Shown here piece by piece: positions 20,130 through 31,835 of a stretch of DNA of 64,000 nt (positions are counted from its first letter, which is position 1; each line of letters begins with the position of its first letter). This stretch comes from Tretioscincus oriximinensis. Taxonomy: Eukaryota > Chordata > Lepidosauria > Squamata > Gymnophthalmidae. A program made the translations under genes and the position numbers. Below the pieces are notes generated by a model that did not search any database, was not told the origin of the DNA, and saw nothing but the letters and a program-made list of their open reading frames with translations. The stretch covers positions 913,395-977,394 of the forward strand of contig JAJVDF010000411.1 in assembly GCA_022410635.1 (NCBI GenBank), written 5' to 3'.

Positions 20130-21130
20130 TATATATAGTCTTTTTAAACAATCTAATTAGTACATATTTTTTTTCTCAGTTGGTACCTGAAGATGCTTGT
20201 GTGAAATCCGCTCATATCCAGGAAAGTGGGTAATAGCAGCTACATTTTGTTTAGTTTGTTTAGTTTTGTATATTCGTTATATATATATTCATATGTATAT
20301 TCATATATCTTCTGATACTTCATTTGTATATTTTCACCTCACATGAGATTCTGTGATTCCAACAGAGGATTATTCTGTCTCACTACAGTTGAACAGGCAG
20401 ACAAGTGTGTCATGTGTTTTTCTATTTATTTATCACCTTTGTATGTAACATATAGTTTCGGGAGACGCCCATTTGGGTTTGAGTTATAAAAAAAACATCT
20501 TTTCATTCAAACGCTTTAGAACCTGTCCAGACACACAACTCGGAATACATCTCTGTGGGGACAGGGCCAGAGTGTATGAGTTTGTCTTGATGCCTTTATA
20601 TTTTAAGTTATGTTTGACGTTAAAGTCTCATTTTGGCCCTTGTTCAAGATTCAAGTCTATAAGAAAATAAAGCAGTGCTATTTGTTTAAGTGCTAAATCC
20701 CATCATGGTTCTTTTTCATATTTGAGCAATAAACATCTTTCATGGCATTGATAAATGGCCACGGGTGTTTATGGACAGAAGGATACGCTTACGCCAAATG
20801 TATAAAATACGGGGTGGATGGGGGGGGGGGAGGGACACACACTCACATTAGAGTAGGAATTAACTTTTTTTGTATTATAGAGGCAGGGGGTGGCTACCGC
20901 TGCTGGTGTGGGAGGGGGGGGCTAGGGGTGGAAGTAAACAGCTGTTGGGAATAGCTTACTGGAAGTTGTTAAAGTAGATTTCCCATAAAACAGTTAGCCG
21001 AGAGTGCTTGGTCTTTTAGCCTTCTGCAGGTGTGGCCACAACAAAAGGCCACATACAAATGGAGAATTATTCTGCTCCCCTTCCTCTAGCAAAAGTGTTA
21101 GGAGAAGCCATTCCATGTTAGAAACAACTT
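20130..21130. other. Non-coding stretch with G-run cluster
   Basis: No gene recognised. Two G-rich patches at 20811-20834 and 20884-20931 contain runs of four to ten G and could form G-quadruplexes. A (TA)n-like patch lies near 20275-20310. Confidence 0.4.
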
Positions 21131-21135
21131 CCACT

Positions 21136-21225
21136 TGGCAGGCCCCAAATGGCACCTGCCATTGTCTACACTAACATGTGGATGGCCAAGTTCTGTATCC
21201 AGATATAAGGTTCAGTGGGGACCAG
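21136..21225. mobile_element. Family B foldback MITE, right half
   Basis: 'ggcaggccccaaatggcacc' is followed by 'cactaacatgtggatggcca' and 'cagatataaggttcagtggg', the centre and right arm of the copy at 32018-32191. The left arm is missing. Confidence 0.6.
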
Positions 21226-21235
21226 ACTTAAGTCT

Positions 21236-21400
21236 GTTTCACTCTATTTATTTGCCCAGTGCCTTTTGAAGACAAGATGCTCAGGACAGTGTACAACAAA
21301 CCCAATAAAACAGTATCACGTAATAGTGTAATAATTAACAGTACATTCTTAACTGGAACACATCATATCGAAATAAAAATTAATTCCAAATAAAGAAACC
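21236..21400 (-). mobile_element. L2/CR1-type retroelement 3' end, diverged
   Basis: 'tctatttatttgcccagtgc' and 'ctcaggacagtgtacaacaa' then 'aataaaacagtatcacg' resemble the reverse of retroelement 3' ends such as 50548-50770, but divergence is high. Confidence 0.35.
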
Positions 21401-21560
21401 AAGTGGTAATAGCTTCAATGATAGTCATGCTGGTAGCTGTTCTGCAATGAGCAGGTGAAAAATCTCAGAGCATGGACTTGTTGGGAAACTGCAAAGTCAG
21501 ATCTGTTGGTCTTACTCCATCTGGGATGGAGAGTGCAGGCCAGAATCTCCTGCAAGAGAG

Positions 21561-21676
21561 TGCCAATCTTGTGTAGTGACTGGTGTAATGGTGCCAGACC
21601 CTTATTTGGAAGTTTGATTCTGCACTTGTCCACAAAAGCCAGTTGGGTGACCATGGGCTAGTCACAGTCACTTCCC
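21561..21676 (+). mobile_element. SINE (family 1) partial copy, plus strand
   Basis: 'gtgtagtgactggtgtaatg' resembles the tRNA-like head. 'aaagccagttgggtgaccat' followed by 'gggctagtcacagtcac' is the diagnostic body of the family read on the plus strand. The remaining 3' half is missing. Confidence 0.6.
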
Positions 21677-21772
21677 TTTAGGTTGGTGTATAGAAACCCA
21701 AATCATCTTCAGTTCTAGCCTGCGGATGGCAGACCCCTTCTGAGGTATATTCCAGAATAAGGATTAGTGTCA

Positions 21773-22290
21773 GAATGTAAGAGGAGCACTGCTAAATCGA
21801 CCTAGAACCCATCTGGTCTAGCATTCCTCTTGGCCCACCAAATGCACCTGGGCACAAAGAAGAAGAAGGAGGAGGAGGCACTTGTTCTTCACTCTCTGCA
21901 AATGTGCTTAGGAATACTGCCTGTCGTTGCCCCTTGGAGGCATTATCAAGAGAAGATCCAAGTAGCTTTTATACTTCTGGCTTCCCTAAGCTTGTCTAAT
22001 CCTGACTTAAAGCTATCCAAACTGCTATCTACCACCACCTCTCAGTGGTGTAGCTAGGCACTCAGGGGCCCTGGGCTAGATAAACAAAGTGGGGGCAGGG
22101 AGCCTGAAAATTTAAATTATTTTTTTAAAATTTTACAAACAGCTGGGCCCTTAGCCCCCCCTGAAACTTGGGGCCCTGCCCCAGCTTGCCTTGAGGTAGC
22201 TACGCCCCTGCCACCTTTTTAGGAAGTAAATTCAACAGACCAATGGCCCTTTCCCTTGTCGAAAGGGCTAAGGTTTCCCACTGCTTTCAC
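21773..22290 (-). mobile_element. CR1 LINE 3' UTR, split by a hAT MITE
   Basis: The reverse-strand landmarks are 'agaacccatctggtctagca', 'ccaccaaatgcacctgggca', 'ttgtctaatcctgacttaaa' and 'gctatccaaactgctatcta'. After the nested element it resumes with 'aggaagtaaattcaacagac'. A GAAGAAGGAGGAGG expansion at 21860-21880 is private to this copy. Confidence 0.8.
22043..22210. mobile_element. hAT MITE nested in CR1, 8-bp target duplication
   Basis: This 168-bp element has inverted ends CAGTGGTGTAGCTAGG (left) and CAGGGGCGTAGCTACC (right, reverse complement). The flanking duplication is CCACCTCT at 22035-22042 and CCACCTTT at 22211-22218, one mismatch. The 8-bp size and CAG terminus place it in hAT. 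Removing the element and one duplicate restores the CR1 sequence. Confidence 0.85.
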
Positions 22291-22985
22291 TAAAAACATA
22301 AACCTGCTTTTAATTCTATCCAAAACATTTGGTAAGGCTAACATTGGGAATAATATCTATTGCCAGTTTGCCCTAAAGTTAAGCTTAAGCTGGCATTATG
22401 GATCCATTTTCAGTACTCTGGTTTGGTGTCATAGTCTGTTCAGATGAAGTCTGTTCGTTCCACTATAATTGGACATTCTGGAATAAATCAGTCCCCACAG
22501 TGCTTTATTGTGGAATCTCCAACTACAGTGGAATACATAAGTCAAGTGAGTTCAAGATTTGCCTGTTGAGAAAAACTTTAGCTTTCCCCATCAACCTGAT
22601 ATTTATAGGCCATCACTGTATGATACTAGATTACTTTTTATTCATTATAATATTCCTAACGTGAATATTTTTGATCTTAAGATGAAGAGCAATAGATGGA
22701 TGGATGGGAATTAAGGCACAGAAAATAATTGATACTGGTTGCCTTTGAATGAGCATCTCCACACAGTTTTCTGGCAGAGGAACAGAAATGGTTTCTCATT
22801 GCCTATTTCTGCTGAGGAGGTGGAGATTAGCAACAACAACATTTATTTATAATGCTCCTTACATCAAAGGGTGGTAGAAAATAGTACAATATAAGATATT
22901 ATAAAACAGTGCTATTGACTGAACCACAAACCCTCTGATTTCAAGGCTGCTTGTATGATCACTGAGCTTCAGATATGCCAAGCTT
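22291..22985. other. Non-coding stretch
   Basis: No gene recognised. A short family 1 SINE 3' fragment ('aacatttatttataatgctc' then 'catcaaagggtgg') lies at 22829-22876. Confidence 0.4.
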
Positions 22986-22987
22986 AC

Positions 22988-23190
22988 CAGGCTGACCAGA
23001 TGACCCCTTTTTNGGGGGGTTGAAAACCCGTTTTTGGGGTGCCTCCCGGTTTTTTTCTGAGGAAAAAATAATAATAAAAAATTTTTTGGGGGGAATCTTT
23101 TTTTGAAAAAAAATTCCTCAGAAAAAAACTGGGAGGCACCCCAAAACCGGGTTTTCAACCCCCCCCCAAAGGGGTCATTTGGTCATCCTA
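22988..23190. mobile_element. Foldback MITE, family A
   Basis: This ~203-bp palindrome opens CAGGCTGACCAGATGACC and closes GGTCATTTGGTCATCCTA. The arms carry 'ttggggtgcctcccgg' and 'ctgggaggcaccccaa', and the centre is T-rich then A-rich with 'ttctgagg' and 'cctcagaa' mirrored. No clean target duplication is seen. One N lies at 23013. Confidence 0.85.
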
Positions 23191-25340
23191 GAAGGTCATG
23201 GATCATCCAGGGAATTTCAGTGTTTTAGCGCCTTCTCTTTTGCTCTCTGATGCTGCAGAGCAATTGAGTTCTCACAAAGGCAGAAATGCAAAACCAAATA
23301 AATGTATCAAATCCAGTATTAGCTGAACAACAAGCTTAGTAGTCAACTAAATTGAATGCAGGTGGGCCAGATATCCAGCTGCAACCATTTTTAGCATAAT
23401 TTTTGCCTGTTCAGCTTCTGGCAAAAAGCTGAAAAGGCAAGGATCTGTTTTTATTTTTAATCATTTAATATTTTGTGTTTTGTTTAAACAGCTCCGGAAG
23501 TGTAAACACAATAAATAAATAGGTGTTGAAAATTCTGTACAAGACTTCAAGTAAGTCCGTTACTGCCTTCATAGGAGTACTGTGGGTGAATTTATAAGAT
23601 CATTAAAAAAAACCAAACAGATACTGTATATCATAGCATATGTCTCCACTACACATACTTCTTTTGCCTTATCCTTATTTTCTTGTTTGCACCTTTGTTC
23701 CAGAGAGGCTGGTGGAATTCAAAGGAACATTTGCCTTTACTATCAATTAAAGTGTTCCTAGGTCTAACTGTTATTTCTCAATACAGTAATTCATTGTAGA
23801 GCAAGTAGCACTGATCCTAAAGAAAGAAAAAATAATTTCAGAATTGATAAATTCATCAATGTATTTTCCATATTTACCTGTTTGGAATGGCCCACAACAA
23901 TATAAAACAATATAAAACAGTATCTAGAAGTGGGAAGAGAAATAACATTTCTGTAGTTGCTGATAAGATTGTCATATGACATAGATTTTGTAGATAATCC
24001 ACTATTTTAATTAATCATTCAGGTCAAAAAGGCAAAAGTCTTCACATTTTTTTTTTGCATTGGTGGTGGAGTTTCTCAAACAGAAAAAAAGAAAAAGTTT
24101 ACCTGTTCTTGGCTCCTTATGAATGGTCTTTAGCATATCCTGCCTATCTTTCCAATTTGGAGACTATGACCTCATCCAGGGTTTATTTTAAAGTCAGATT
24201 TAACATTCATGCTTCTGCTCCCATGTCTATTTCAGCCTGTATTACCNGAGCAAGCATTTGTTTTGTAGCTCTGTGAACTTTCCATGTGTGCAGCCTCCCC
24301 ATTGGCTGCTCTTCCCTCCTCTCGTATGTCAGAGCTCTAAATTCTTACTTCTCTCTCCTCCCTGCTCTTGCCTGCTAATGGCAGACNGGCTTATTAAAGT
24401 TAAATGCAAGCATTCGCTCTGAACCTAGGATAACTATCAGTAAAACCCACAGCGATGTGATTTAAATCTAGTGGAATTCTGAATGTGGATGTGAGGCAGA
24501 TTCTTCATGATGTAACTAGCAGTAGCAAAACNTTGTCTGGATGGGGCCAATATCTTAGCATTAGTTCTAGATATCATTGATTTAGCTATCCTCAATGAAT
24601 TTGTCTAATTCTTTCTTAATTTGTTTAGGATGCTGTCATAACCTATTTGAATGTCTATTTTGTGCTCTCAGGGAAAGGATACTTTTTTTCAAGCGGTGAC
24701 CAAGAAACATTCCATTTGCACCCTAAATTTCATTCACAATCTCCGCCAAGAGGTCAGACAGCTATACATTTAGAATTCAGTGCAGAATCCTGGCTAGTCT
24801 CTACTCTCCTAGCCTTTCACCTGCATGTCTACGCTATGTGCATTTAGTAATTAATAAATTTGAAGGAAATAGAAAAGAAATGAAATTTAACAGACCTCCT
24901 TCTTCCAAGCACAGAAAGAATTTTCCTGATAATAAAGTAGAGAAGATTTAATGGAAGGATACAAAGACTGTGGTTATAGAATTATTGTCATTGTGGAATC
25001 AAAGCAGAATGTTCAGCGTTTTGTGCACTGGCTGTTAATCAGGAATATGTCTTCTTCTATAAAGTCCTCTTTTGGGCCTGGTCAATGAGATCCTGCACTA
25101 TGCTCTGTCTGCATTAGAAATAACATAATGTTGGTTAGACTAGTAAATGTGTATACAAGTGGACCAAAGTGGACTTGATCCAAAACGTGGAGACATGCAG
25201 AAGGCACTTCTTTCATATTCACAATAAGCAAAGGACACTGGAATGCATCTCCTAGAGCTTTTGAAGGTCAGGACTTTCTCCTTAGTCTTTAGAGCGCTCA
25301 GAGTCTGTCTTTGAAATCCATGTGATCTTCAAGGTCAGCA
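23191..25340. other. Long non-coding stretch, mostly repeat-free
   Basis: About 2.1 kb with no gene recognised. The interval 23885-23950 on the minus strand ('ttatttctcttcccacttct', then 'tagatactgttttat') matches 27795-27845 on the plus strand, so it is part of a diverged retroelement. The rest shows no repeats and only short unrecognised frames. Confidence 0.4.
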
Positions 25341-25345
25341 TGGTC

Positions 25346-25445
25346 TCATAGAATCATAGACTCATAGAGTTGGAAGGGACCCCCAGGGTCATCGAGTCCA
25401 ACCCCCTGCTCGATGCAGGATTCATTAAACCATCCCGGACAGATG
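25346..25445 (-). mobile_element. CR1 LINE 3' end, second subfamily
   Basis: 'tcatagaatcatagactcat' followed by 'agagttggaagggaccccca' and 'gggtcatcgagtccaacccc' is the reverse of the classic amniote CR1 3' end with its ATTCTATGA octamers. It differs from the TTCTTATG subfamily that dominates the window, so at least two CR1 lineages are present. Confidence 0.85.
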
Positions 25446-26775
25446 ACTAGCTAGTATGGAACAGTGCCATTGGACACACAGGCTGTTCCAGGCTACCACT
25501 CTTCATGAATGGATCCAGTAGTCCTAGATATTTCATATCCATAATGTCTATTGATGCAGAACATGCTCACCATAAATAGTATTTTTCTTGAAGCAGCTCT
25601 GGTAGCATTTGGTTTCACTTGTATTTTATGGTTTATATTTCTTTGTGATTTTAATCATGGTTCTATTTATGTTGTGCTATCCCCTGAAGGTGAAGAATGG
25701 ATTACAAATACTTATTTATATTTAATATAAATCAATCAGAATGGTTTGCCTTCTAGTAAATAAACTCACTATGCTTCAGGACTCTTAATATTTTTTGCAC
25801 ACAGTTGAATATTCCCTTTGATTATTATTCTGCATATTTTTATTCAATATCTTTATAATCCTGTACCCAAGGAAACAACAGAATTAGCCTTGCATGTGAT
25901 CTTTCAAAGCAAAAATTTGTTATGCACGGAAATGAAAGGCTTTATCTATTTATGGATATTGAAACTTTGGGAATATGTTTTTTTGTTCTAAATTATCTTC
26001 GGAGTTAAATCACCAGAAACTAGACTACTTTTCAAAATATTTAGAAATCTTGTTAAAACACCTTTCTCTGTGTTTTTTTTTTGAAATGTATTTTGTGTAA
26101 TTAATCAGAATGTCTGATGAATTCTTGCCTCATACTATTTGTTATTCTGCTTTTTTATAGTACTTTGAAAATTTATACTATTATTCTTTCAAAATGAAAT
26201 GAATTTGTATTCTTTTCTAGACATGCTCTCGTCATTAGGCAGGGTGTAAGACTGCCTTGGAGTGTATAATTGTCTGCTTTAGCATTGGGATATAATCTGG
26301 AATAGGTCCAGTGCAGAAATGCCTGAATGTTCACTAGTAGAGCAAGACATTCATAGACTTTTTGTGCCGGTTTTGAATGACTTAAATAGCATTTAATAAT
26401 GTCTATATTTTGGGAGGTTGAGTGATCTGTTTTTGATAGCACCATGGGGAATGGGAAAACACTTGAAGGAAGAACAGTTGTCAATTTATGGTGCAGCAAA
26501 TGTTGCACTATTTTTAACCTTAATTTCAGAGAGTGGGGGTGAGTTGGGGGAGGCCTTAATGTTTTTAAAGCATACAGTCCATAATGATTTGAAATTTGAT
26601 ATTACCGGGTGGAAGGTTAACAATGTCAAGGACACGAATAGCTTCAGATTTTCTGTGATCTAAACATTTCTAGTAAGCATTGGGCAGAGGTAAAGAGTTG
26701 TCCTTGTTGACAGGGACTGGAGATGAGCACGAGTCCATTTCAATTTTCCAGTGCTTCTCCGGTTACGCTCAACCT
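25446..26775. other. Long non-coding stretch
   Basis: No gene recognised. A minus-strand 111-codon frame (26173-26508) has no recognisable motif. No copies of the window's repeat families were found. Confidence 0.4.
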
Positions 26776-26777
26776 GA

Positions 26778-26850
26778 GATCTAGGTTCTTTCTACAGTGG
26801 ACCTTATTCTGGGATATTTTTCAGAATAGAGAATTGCCATCCATATTGTT
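26778..26850. mobile_element. Family B foldback MITE, left-arm fragment
   Basis: 'ctaggttctttctacagtgg' followed by 'accttattctgggatatttt' and 'tcagaatagagaattgccat' matches the left arm of family B up to the 'gaa..tgccatc' block. The centre and right arm are missing. Confidence 0.5.
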
Positions 26851-27784
26851 TGTATTCCATGATCAAATACACTCTGATTATTATTGCTTGGGAGTGGTCA
26901 CTCTATTGCATGTCAGGAACATGTGTAGAAAGATTAGTTTCCACATAAAATTCCAAACAGGCTTTGGGCCTTTTATGGGTGTGAAAAAGTGAGAACCTCT
27001 CTTCTCCCCCACTTTTTTTACAGTTGTGGGATTCAAATAATTTAACAACCATTTGTCATTTCTAAAGCAGTAACCGGAAATTTCATTGCAAGGGATGTCA
27101 TTTCTGTTTGCTGATTTTGGGAACGCTGCCGTTTAAGTGATATCATTCCTGGAAAAGTAACCAGAACCGACACTGGGAGGAAGTGAGTGCCATTTTAACA
27201 AATCAGATCAGCTGCCTGGGGTGCCATTTAACATCCAGTTTGCCAACACTGAAGCTGTACCTGGTGAAGAATTCTCCCTTCTATAGCCACCAAAGATTCA
27301 AAGCTCTATCCCAGATTTTATCTTGGAACCTAGCTGAAGATGGCAGTGACATGCTCAGATGACAGAGTGTGATTGGATATACTCTAGAAGGGTCACATGT
27401 AATGTTCCTAGGCAGGCAGTGACATACTGACTGGGTAGACTATTTAAGGATGATATTGATAATGCCAAATTTAACTCCTTTGATATTAGATGCAAGAAGA
27501 AATTTACATGTATTTCTTGTGTATACCTAAAATGTGATGTTCCTGGATCCCACCTCTATCACCAATATGATGTGTTGGCATGGAATCCCAGTCCCTATCA
27601 CTTTACTTTCCACCATCCTGGTTCCCTTTTTATATATTCAATGTGTTTCCTTTATTTATAGAAGACCACCTCTATGGAACCTCCCACATATATGGTTTGG
27701 CCCACTTTTTTTTCTTAGCTGGTGGACTTATAGATGGACACAGACTCTAGCTTTTACATATAAAAGAACAAACAGAGTTCATAT

Positions 27785-27945
27785 AGTACAGCATGTTATT
27801 TCTCTTCCCACCTTTAGATACTGTTTTATACTGTTTTTAATATTAATTTTATAATGTTGTTTTATTGTTGGCTACCCTGAAACCTTCAAATATAGTGTGG
27901 GGTAGAAATGTAAATAAATAGATAGACAAATAAATAAATAAATAT
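27785..27945 (+). mobile_element. L2/CR1-type retroelement 3' end
   Basis: 'ttctcttcccacctttagat' is followed by 'actgttttatactg', 'ttgttggctaccctgaaacc' and a tail of AAATAAATAGATAGAC units. A family 1 SINE follows immediately downstream, also on the plus strand and also ending in AAATAAATAAATATAGGA, so the SINE probably inserted into or beside this tail. Confidence 0.6.
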
Positions 27946-27960
27946 AGGAAGCCAATGTTT

Positions 27961-28192
27961 AGAGCCAATTTGGTATAGTGGTTATCTGGTAGTCTTGGGG
28001 TTCGATTCCACCATGAGGCCAGATGGGTGACCTTGGGCCAGTCACAGTTCTTTAGAAGTCTCTCAGCCCCACCTATTTCATAGGGTGTCTGTTGTGGAGA
28101 AAGCAACAAAAACTATGTGCACCACCCTTTGGTTGGCCACCCTGATACCTTCGGGTATAGGACAGGATATAAGTACAAATAAATAAATAAAT
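27961..28192 (+). mobile_element. tRNA-derived SINE (family 1), plus-strand copy
   Basis: This is the clearest forward copy: head 'agagccaatttggtatagtg' (A box) and 'ggggttcgattccaccatg' (B box with GGTTCGATTCC), body 'gggtgaccttgggccagtca', 'tctctcagccccacctattt', 'tgttgtggagaaagcaac', and 3' end 'ccctgataccttcgggtata' with (AAAT)n tail. The intact GTTCGATTCC box confirms the tRNA origin of the family. Confidence 0.9.
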
Positions 28193-28589
28193 ATAGGACT
28201 GCAAGACCTATCTAGAATTCTTCAAGTCCTTTGATTTCAGAGTGTTCAAGTGCAAAGCTGAATCAATTTTTTGACAAATCCATCAGATATAATGTGTCTT
28301 CTTGAATTCCGCCAGCCTCCAAGGCCACTCTCTGGAACAGACTAAGGTCAAGTTCAAATCAGGGGAAAGGTGCAAACAAAAAAATAAGGACAAGGCAAAT
28401 TCACATTTAAAAAGTGTTTATATGAACACTGCCTAATTTGCATGAAATGAAGCATGATCTTTATGTGGAATTTTTATATCGTTTCTGCAAAATATGCCAA
28501 GCGTGGACATACTTCTGGAGACCACCACTCACAAAGAAATCTGTGTGCTACAGAGAGAAATGCTGGCAATAAATAACAAATAACAAATA

Positions 28590-28770
28590 TTAGTGAGCAT
28601 GCAACTATTAATTAACTGCACGTCATTAGCATAAATGGCCTTGATGTATATTTCTTTATAATATGCCTTTTTTTCTCCTCCTCTCTCATTGATAAAGAAT
28701 TTATATTTATTTATTGGAGCAGAAATTGAATAACTGTGCAAATTGATCTCAAGCTATTTCCCTGGTAAAC
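28590..28770. promoter_or_regulatory. Candidate conserved non-coding element
   Basis: A repeat-free stretch with 'caactattaattaactgc', 'cgtcattagcataaatggcc' and 'attgaataactgtgcaaatt', again homeodomain-like sites and a near-octamer. The inference rests only on composition and absence of repeats. Confidence 0.22.
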
Positions 28771-28878
28771 GATTCAGCAGATGTTTAAAATCCTCCAGAT
28801 TTAGCTTCTAACCATAAGCCTCTAGGGCTCTTTATCTCTAAGCACGGTAACATTTTGGTGAGGACAGCAATTTTTTTG

Positions 28879-29079
28879 GTCCACAATGAGCCTTAATCTG
28901 GGATACATCTCAGAACAGGGGCTTGTTGTCTGCTTGCTAGACAGATCCTACGTGAGGCCCTGAATCTGTCCTAGCATAGAGACATCCACCTTTGGTGCAA
29001 GGTGAAAATATAAATGTAAGTAAGTAAATAAATAAATATTCAAAAATATATTCCAAAATAAGGCTCAGGGTAGAAAGGG
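28879..29079. mobile_element. Family B foldback MITE, interrupted by a retroelement tail
   Basis: The left arm 'ggtccacaatgagccttaat' and 'ctgggatacatctcagaaca', the centre 'tgaggccctgaatctgtcct', and the terminal 'ccaaaataaggctcagggta' at 29050-29070 belong to family B. Between centre and right end, 28998-29038 is 'aaaatataaatgtaagtaag' plus an AAATAAATA tail, i.e. the 3' end of a severely truncated retroelement inserted into the MITE. Confidence 0.55.
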
Positions 29080-29635
29080 CTGAAATCTCATCTGTTGAAT
29101 TCCTTCTTACATGTATACCTCTTAAGTAAATATGTATTCACAACTTCAAAAGCTTTAAAATGCTTTAATTGATTTACTGTCTTGCCCTTTAACTGATTAA
29201 TCAATTAATGTATTTATTAATCAATACAGGTATCTGACAGCCCTTGAATGGATCACAGTGCCAGATGTAAAAAGGACTGTGTGTGCATGTGAGAGAAAGA
29301 AAATGTAGAAATAATGGCTTTCTTTTTTAAAATTATTAAATACTAAATGTTAATCCTTCAGTTGTTGAGAATATTTATGAAATTATTCCTTCATTGAAAG
29401 AATATTTATTAACATGTCCCTTAGACCAGTAAACTTGAAAAAAGGCAATGTGGAATAGCAATGGACAGAAGGCAATATCTACAAATACTCTTCTACCACC
29501 ATTCTGACCATTGGCTATGATAAGTTAGACTCTCATTAAAACTGCTGCAAGGCATTACATCTGGAGGAGCTGCCATGTGGATGTAGCCTTGGTCAGATTC
29601 TGGAAATGTTGCTTGTTTGGATGACAAACCCATGG
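29080..29635. other. Non-coding stretch
   Basis: No gene and no repeat copy recognised. A run of TTAATTGATT/TGATTAATCAATTAATG-like AT-rich palindromic sequence occurs near 29165-29225. Confidence 0.35.
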
Positions 29636-29643
29636 AAACTAGC

Positions 29644-30012
29644 TAGGGCTACGTCCCGGAAAGGCGGGACATTCCCGGATTTGGGGACTAAAATATAGTC
29701 CCATCCAGATTTTAAGTGAAATCAAGGAATGTAAAAATCTGGGATTTTAAGGCAAAGGAGCCGTCAGGGCTACGGCTGCAGCACGAGCATCGCTTCCTGG
29801 GTCCTGGAAAGACCCTCGGAGCGTGTCGTAGCTGCTCCTCTGCAGGAGGCGGGGTTAGGGTTAGAATACACTTGGGTGTTTTGACAGGAGATCAGAGCTT
29901 TTGTACAGCTCTGTCCTGCCTGTCTCACCACAAGTGGGTGTACGTGTCTGCGTGTGTGCGTGCGCCCCGCCCCCCCCTTCTGGTTTTGTGCTGTCAGAAT
30001 ATGNCAACCCTA
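29644..30012. mobile_element. GC-rich hAT-like element, 8-bp target duplication
   Basis: It begins TAGGGCTACGTCCCGG and the reverse complement of its right end begins TAGGGTTG. It is flanked by AAACTAGC (29636-29643) and AAACTTGC (30013-30020), an 8-bp duplication with one mismatch. The interior is GC- and CpG-richer than the surroundings and includes two TTAGGG-like units ('gggttagggttag') near 29853, which are part of the element rather than a telomeric tract. It contains no transposase. Confidence 0.6.
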
Positions 30013-30020
30013 AAACTTGC

Positions 30021-31175
30021 AATAGAATTCTTGGAAATTCTATTCTGATAAAGACTTTTCCCATTCTCAATAGTGTTTATAATGGAATTAATCAGCTGTT
30101 TAATTTAACCAAACAAATAGGACTTCTGACTAAAAAGGACAATGCCACATGCATGATACAAGACAACTGCTGCTCAGAAACATGTACCCATTACTTTCTG
30201 CTGGTTTAAGATTTTCCAGGCCAGGGATGTGTCAAAGTGGATTATAATCATGCAGGATCACTGTGAATGTTGGAGATTCACAAGGTCACTATTGGACCAA
30301 AACCTCACTTAAAGTTCAGATTTTGGACTGATAGTGAGCCAAACGAGTAGGATACACAAAGCATGATTTAGCTAATTGTGGATTTCCTCTCATCCATTTC
30401 TCTTTCCTGGAAATCCACACAGTCATACTTCATATCCACATGCCTGGCTGACTGGAGACATGGCTGCCAGGACTGGCTGAGCTGCTCAGTGTCAGCTTTG
30501 TCCACTGTATTGCTGTCTCCATCACTTTCACACCCTCAGACTTTTATCCTGTGTTGTTGGAACTATTAGATTATAGGAATTCAAGGTCATTGCAGTTTGA
30601 ACCTGGTTTGGATTGTAGAAATTAAGAGGGAAATGCAGCCAAGAAGGATATCATAAAGTTAGTCCAAAATGTTCTGATCTGGAAATGTATGTTTTAAGAC
30701 AAAACTCAATAGTTTCTTTCTGGTACACCTTAACCGGCTCTATTTATTTTTTTAAAATAACCTTTTTGTCTCTAATGTCCATCAGCAGTAGTAGCAATTC
30801 TGTTGTAATAATAATAATAATCAACTGCAAAAAAGGGGCAATTATTGAAAGAAATGTGTTCAAGAAAAAGCCTTCTTGGGCATTTTAACCTTTTGACCAT
30901 CATCTGAACAAATATCTATTGTCAAAATCCATTTATTTTTGTCAATATTAACATCAGACCATTGCAAAATGATCTCTCTCCTCAGTATTCTCCCACCCAA
31001 CTCCGTATTAGGAAAGCAATTGAAATGCTTAATGCATTGAAAGTGAACCTTTTGTATCCTCCAGAATGCCCAATTTTTCTCCTTCTCTTTTGGATTTTCC
31101 AAAGCTGTCCAAACAACAGCCAGATTTTTTTCCCTTCCCTTTTCAGATGAGAAGAATGAAATCTTTAAAGGAAAT
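30021..31175. other. Non-coding stretch, no gene recognised
   Basis: No copies of the window's repeat families and no credible exon were seen. A short (AAT)n run lies near 30807-30820. Confidence 0.4.
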
Positions 31176-31179
31176 CAGA

Positions 31180-31430
31180 AGGTTACTTGACCTGTTAAAA
31201 CATGTAGGAATCAACTGAGATTCTAGCATAAAATTGCGTAGAGCAGCTTTTCCTCTGTGTAAGCATTGTGCGGATTCATATTGTGAATGCTGTTTGACAA
31301 AAACGGACTACCAGCTTTGTTTGATGAGGCGACACTTCGGATTAACATTTCACATCTATCGCTGGCAGAGTCTGCCATTATTCTGATACCATGCAACCTC
31401 ATTAAGACAAGCACGCCACCTCATCTATTT
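31180..31430. promoter_or_regulatory. Candidate conserved non-coding element
   Basis: Repeat-free, with more even base composition than its flanks and several intact CpG sites ('attgcgtag', 'gtgcggattc', 'aggcgacacttcgg', 'tatcgctgg'), which neutral AT-rich DNA usually loses. This hints at constraint but does not prove it. Confidence 0.22.
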
Positions 31431-31835
31431 GTGCTCTGCATACCAGAGCCCTGAAGGATTTCATGGAATGTTATATAGGACATTTCTATTTCTTGTAAAT
31501 AGTTGTAATGGCCTAAGAGGTTAGCTGTAATTCTCAGGGTGCATCCAGACAGCTGCCTTTTGCAGCACCAGTTCTTTATATAATGTTATAAAGCACTTAA
31601 TACTGTTGTTGTTGGCTATCCACAAGCATGAAGCAATTACCTTTCTTCCCTGTGAATTTGCCTACGTTTCCCAGGAAACCCTGCTGCAGATCGTAGCTTC
31701 TGATTGGCTGTTATATATCCCTTCTGTCATTATCTGCTGACTTCCTGAATAAATATATGTCATTTCAGTATCCCTGGGACTTGGGTACTGGACTTTTCTG
31801 TGCTTATTTATTGGCACATAGTAGTCCTTTTCTAG

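Noticed and set aside
26173..26508. 111-codon minus frame as a zinc-finger or secreted protein
   Set aside because: No cysteine/histidine spacing, no signal peptide and no homology that I recognise.
27961..28040. Functional tRNA gene at the SINE head
   Set aside because: The A and B boxes are visible, but the sequence does not fold into a complete cloverleaf and continues into the SINE body; it is a SINE promoter region.
29845..29862. Interstitial telomere repeat
   Set aside because: Only two TTAGGG-like units, inside a hAT-like element; too short for a telomeric tract.
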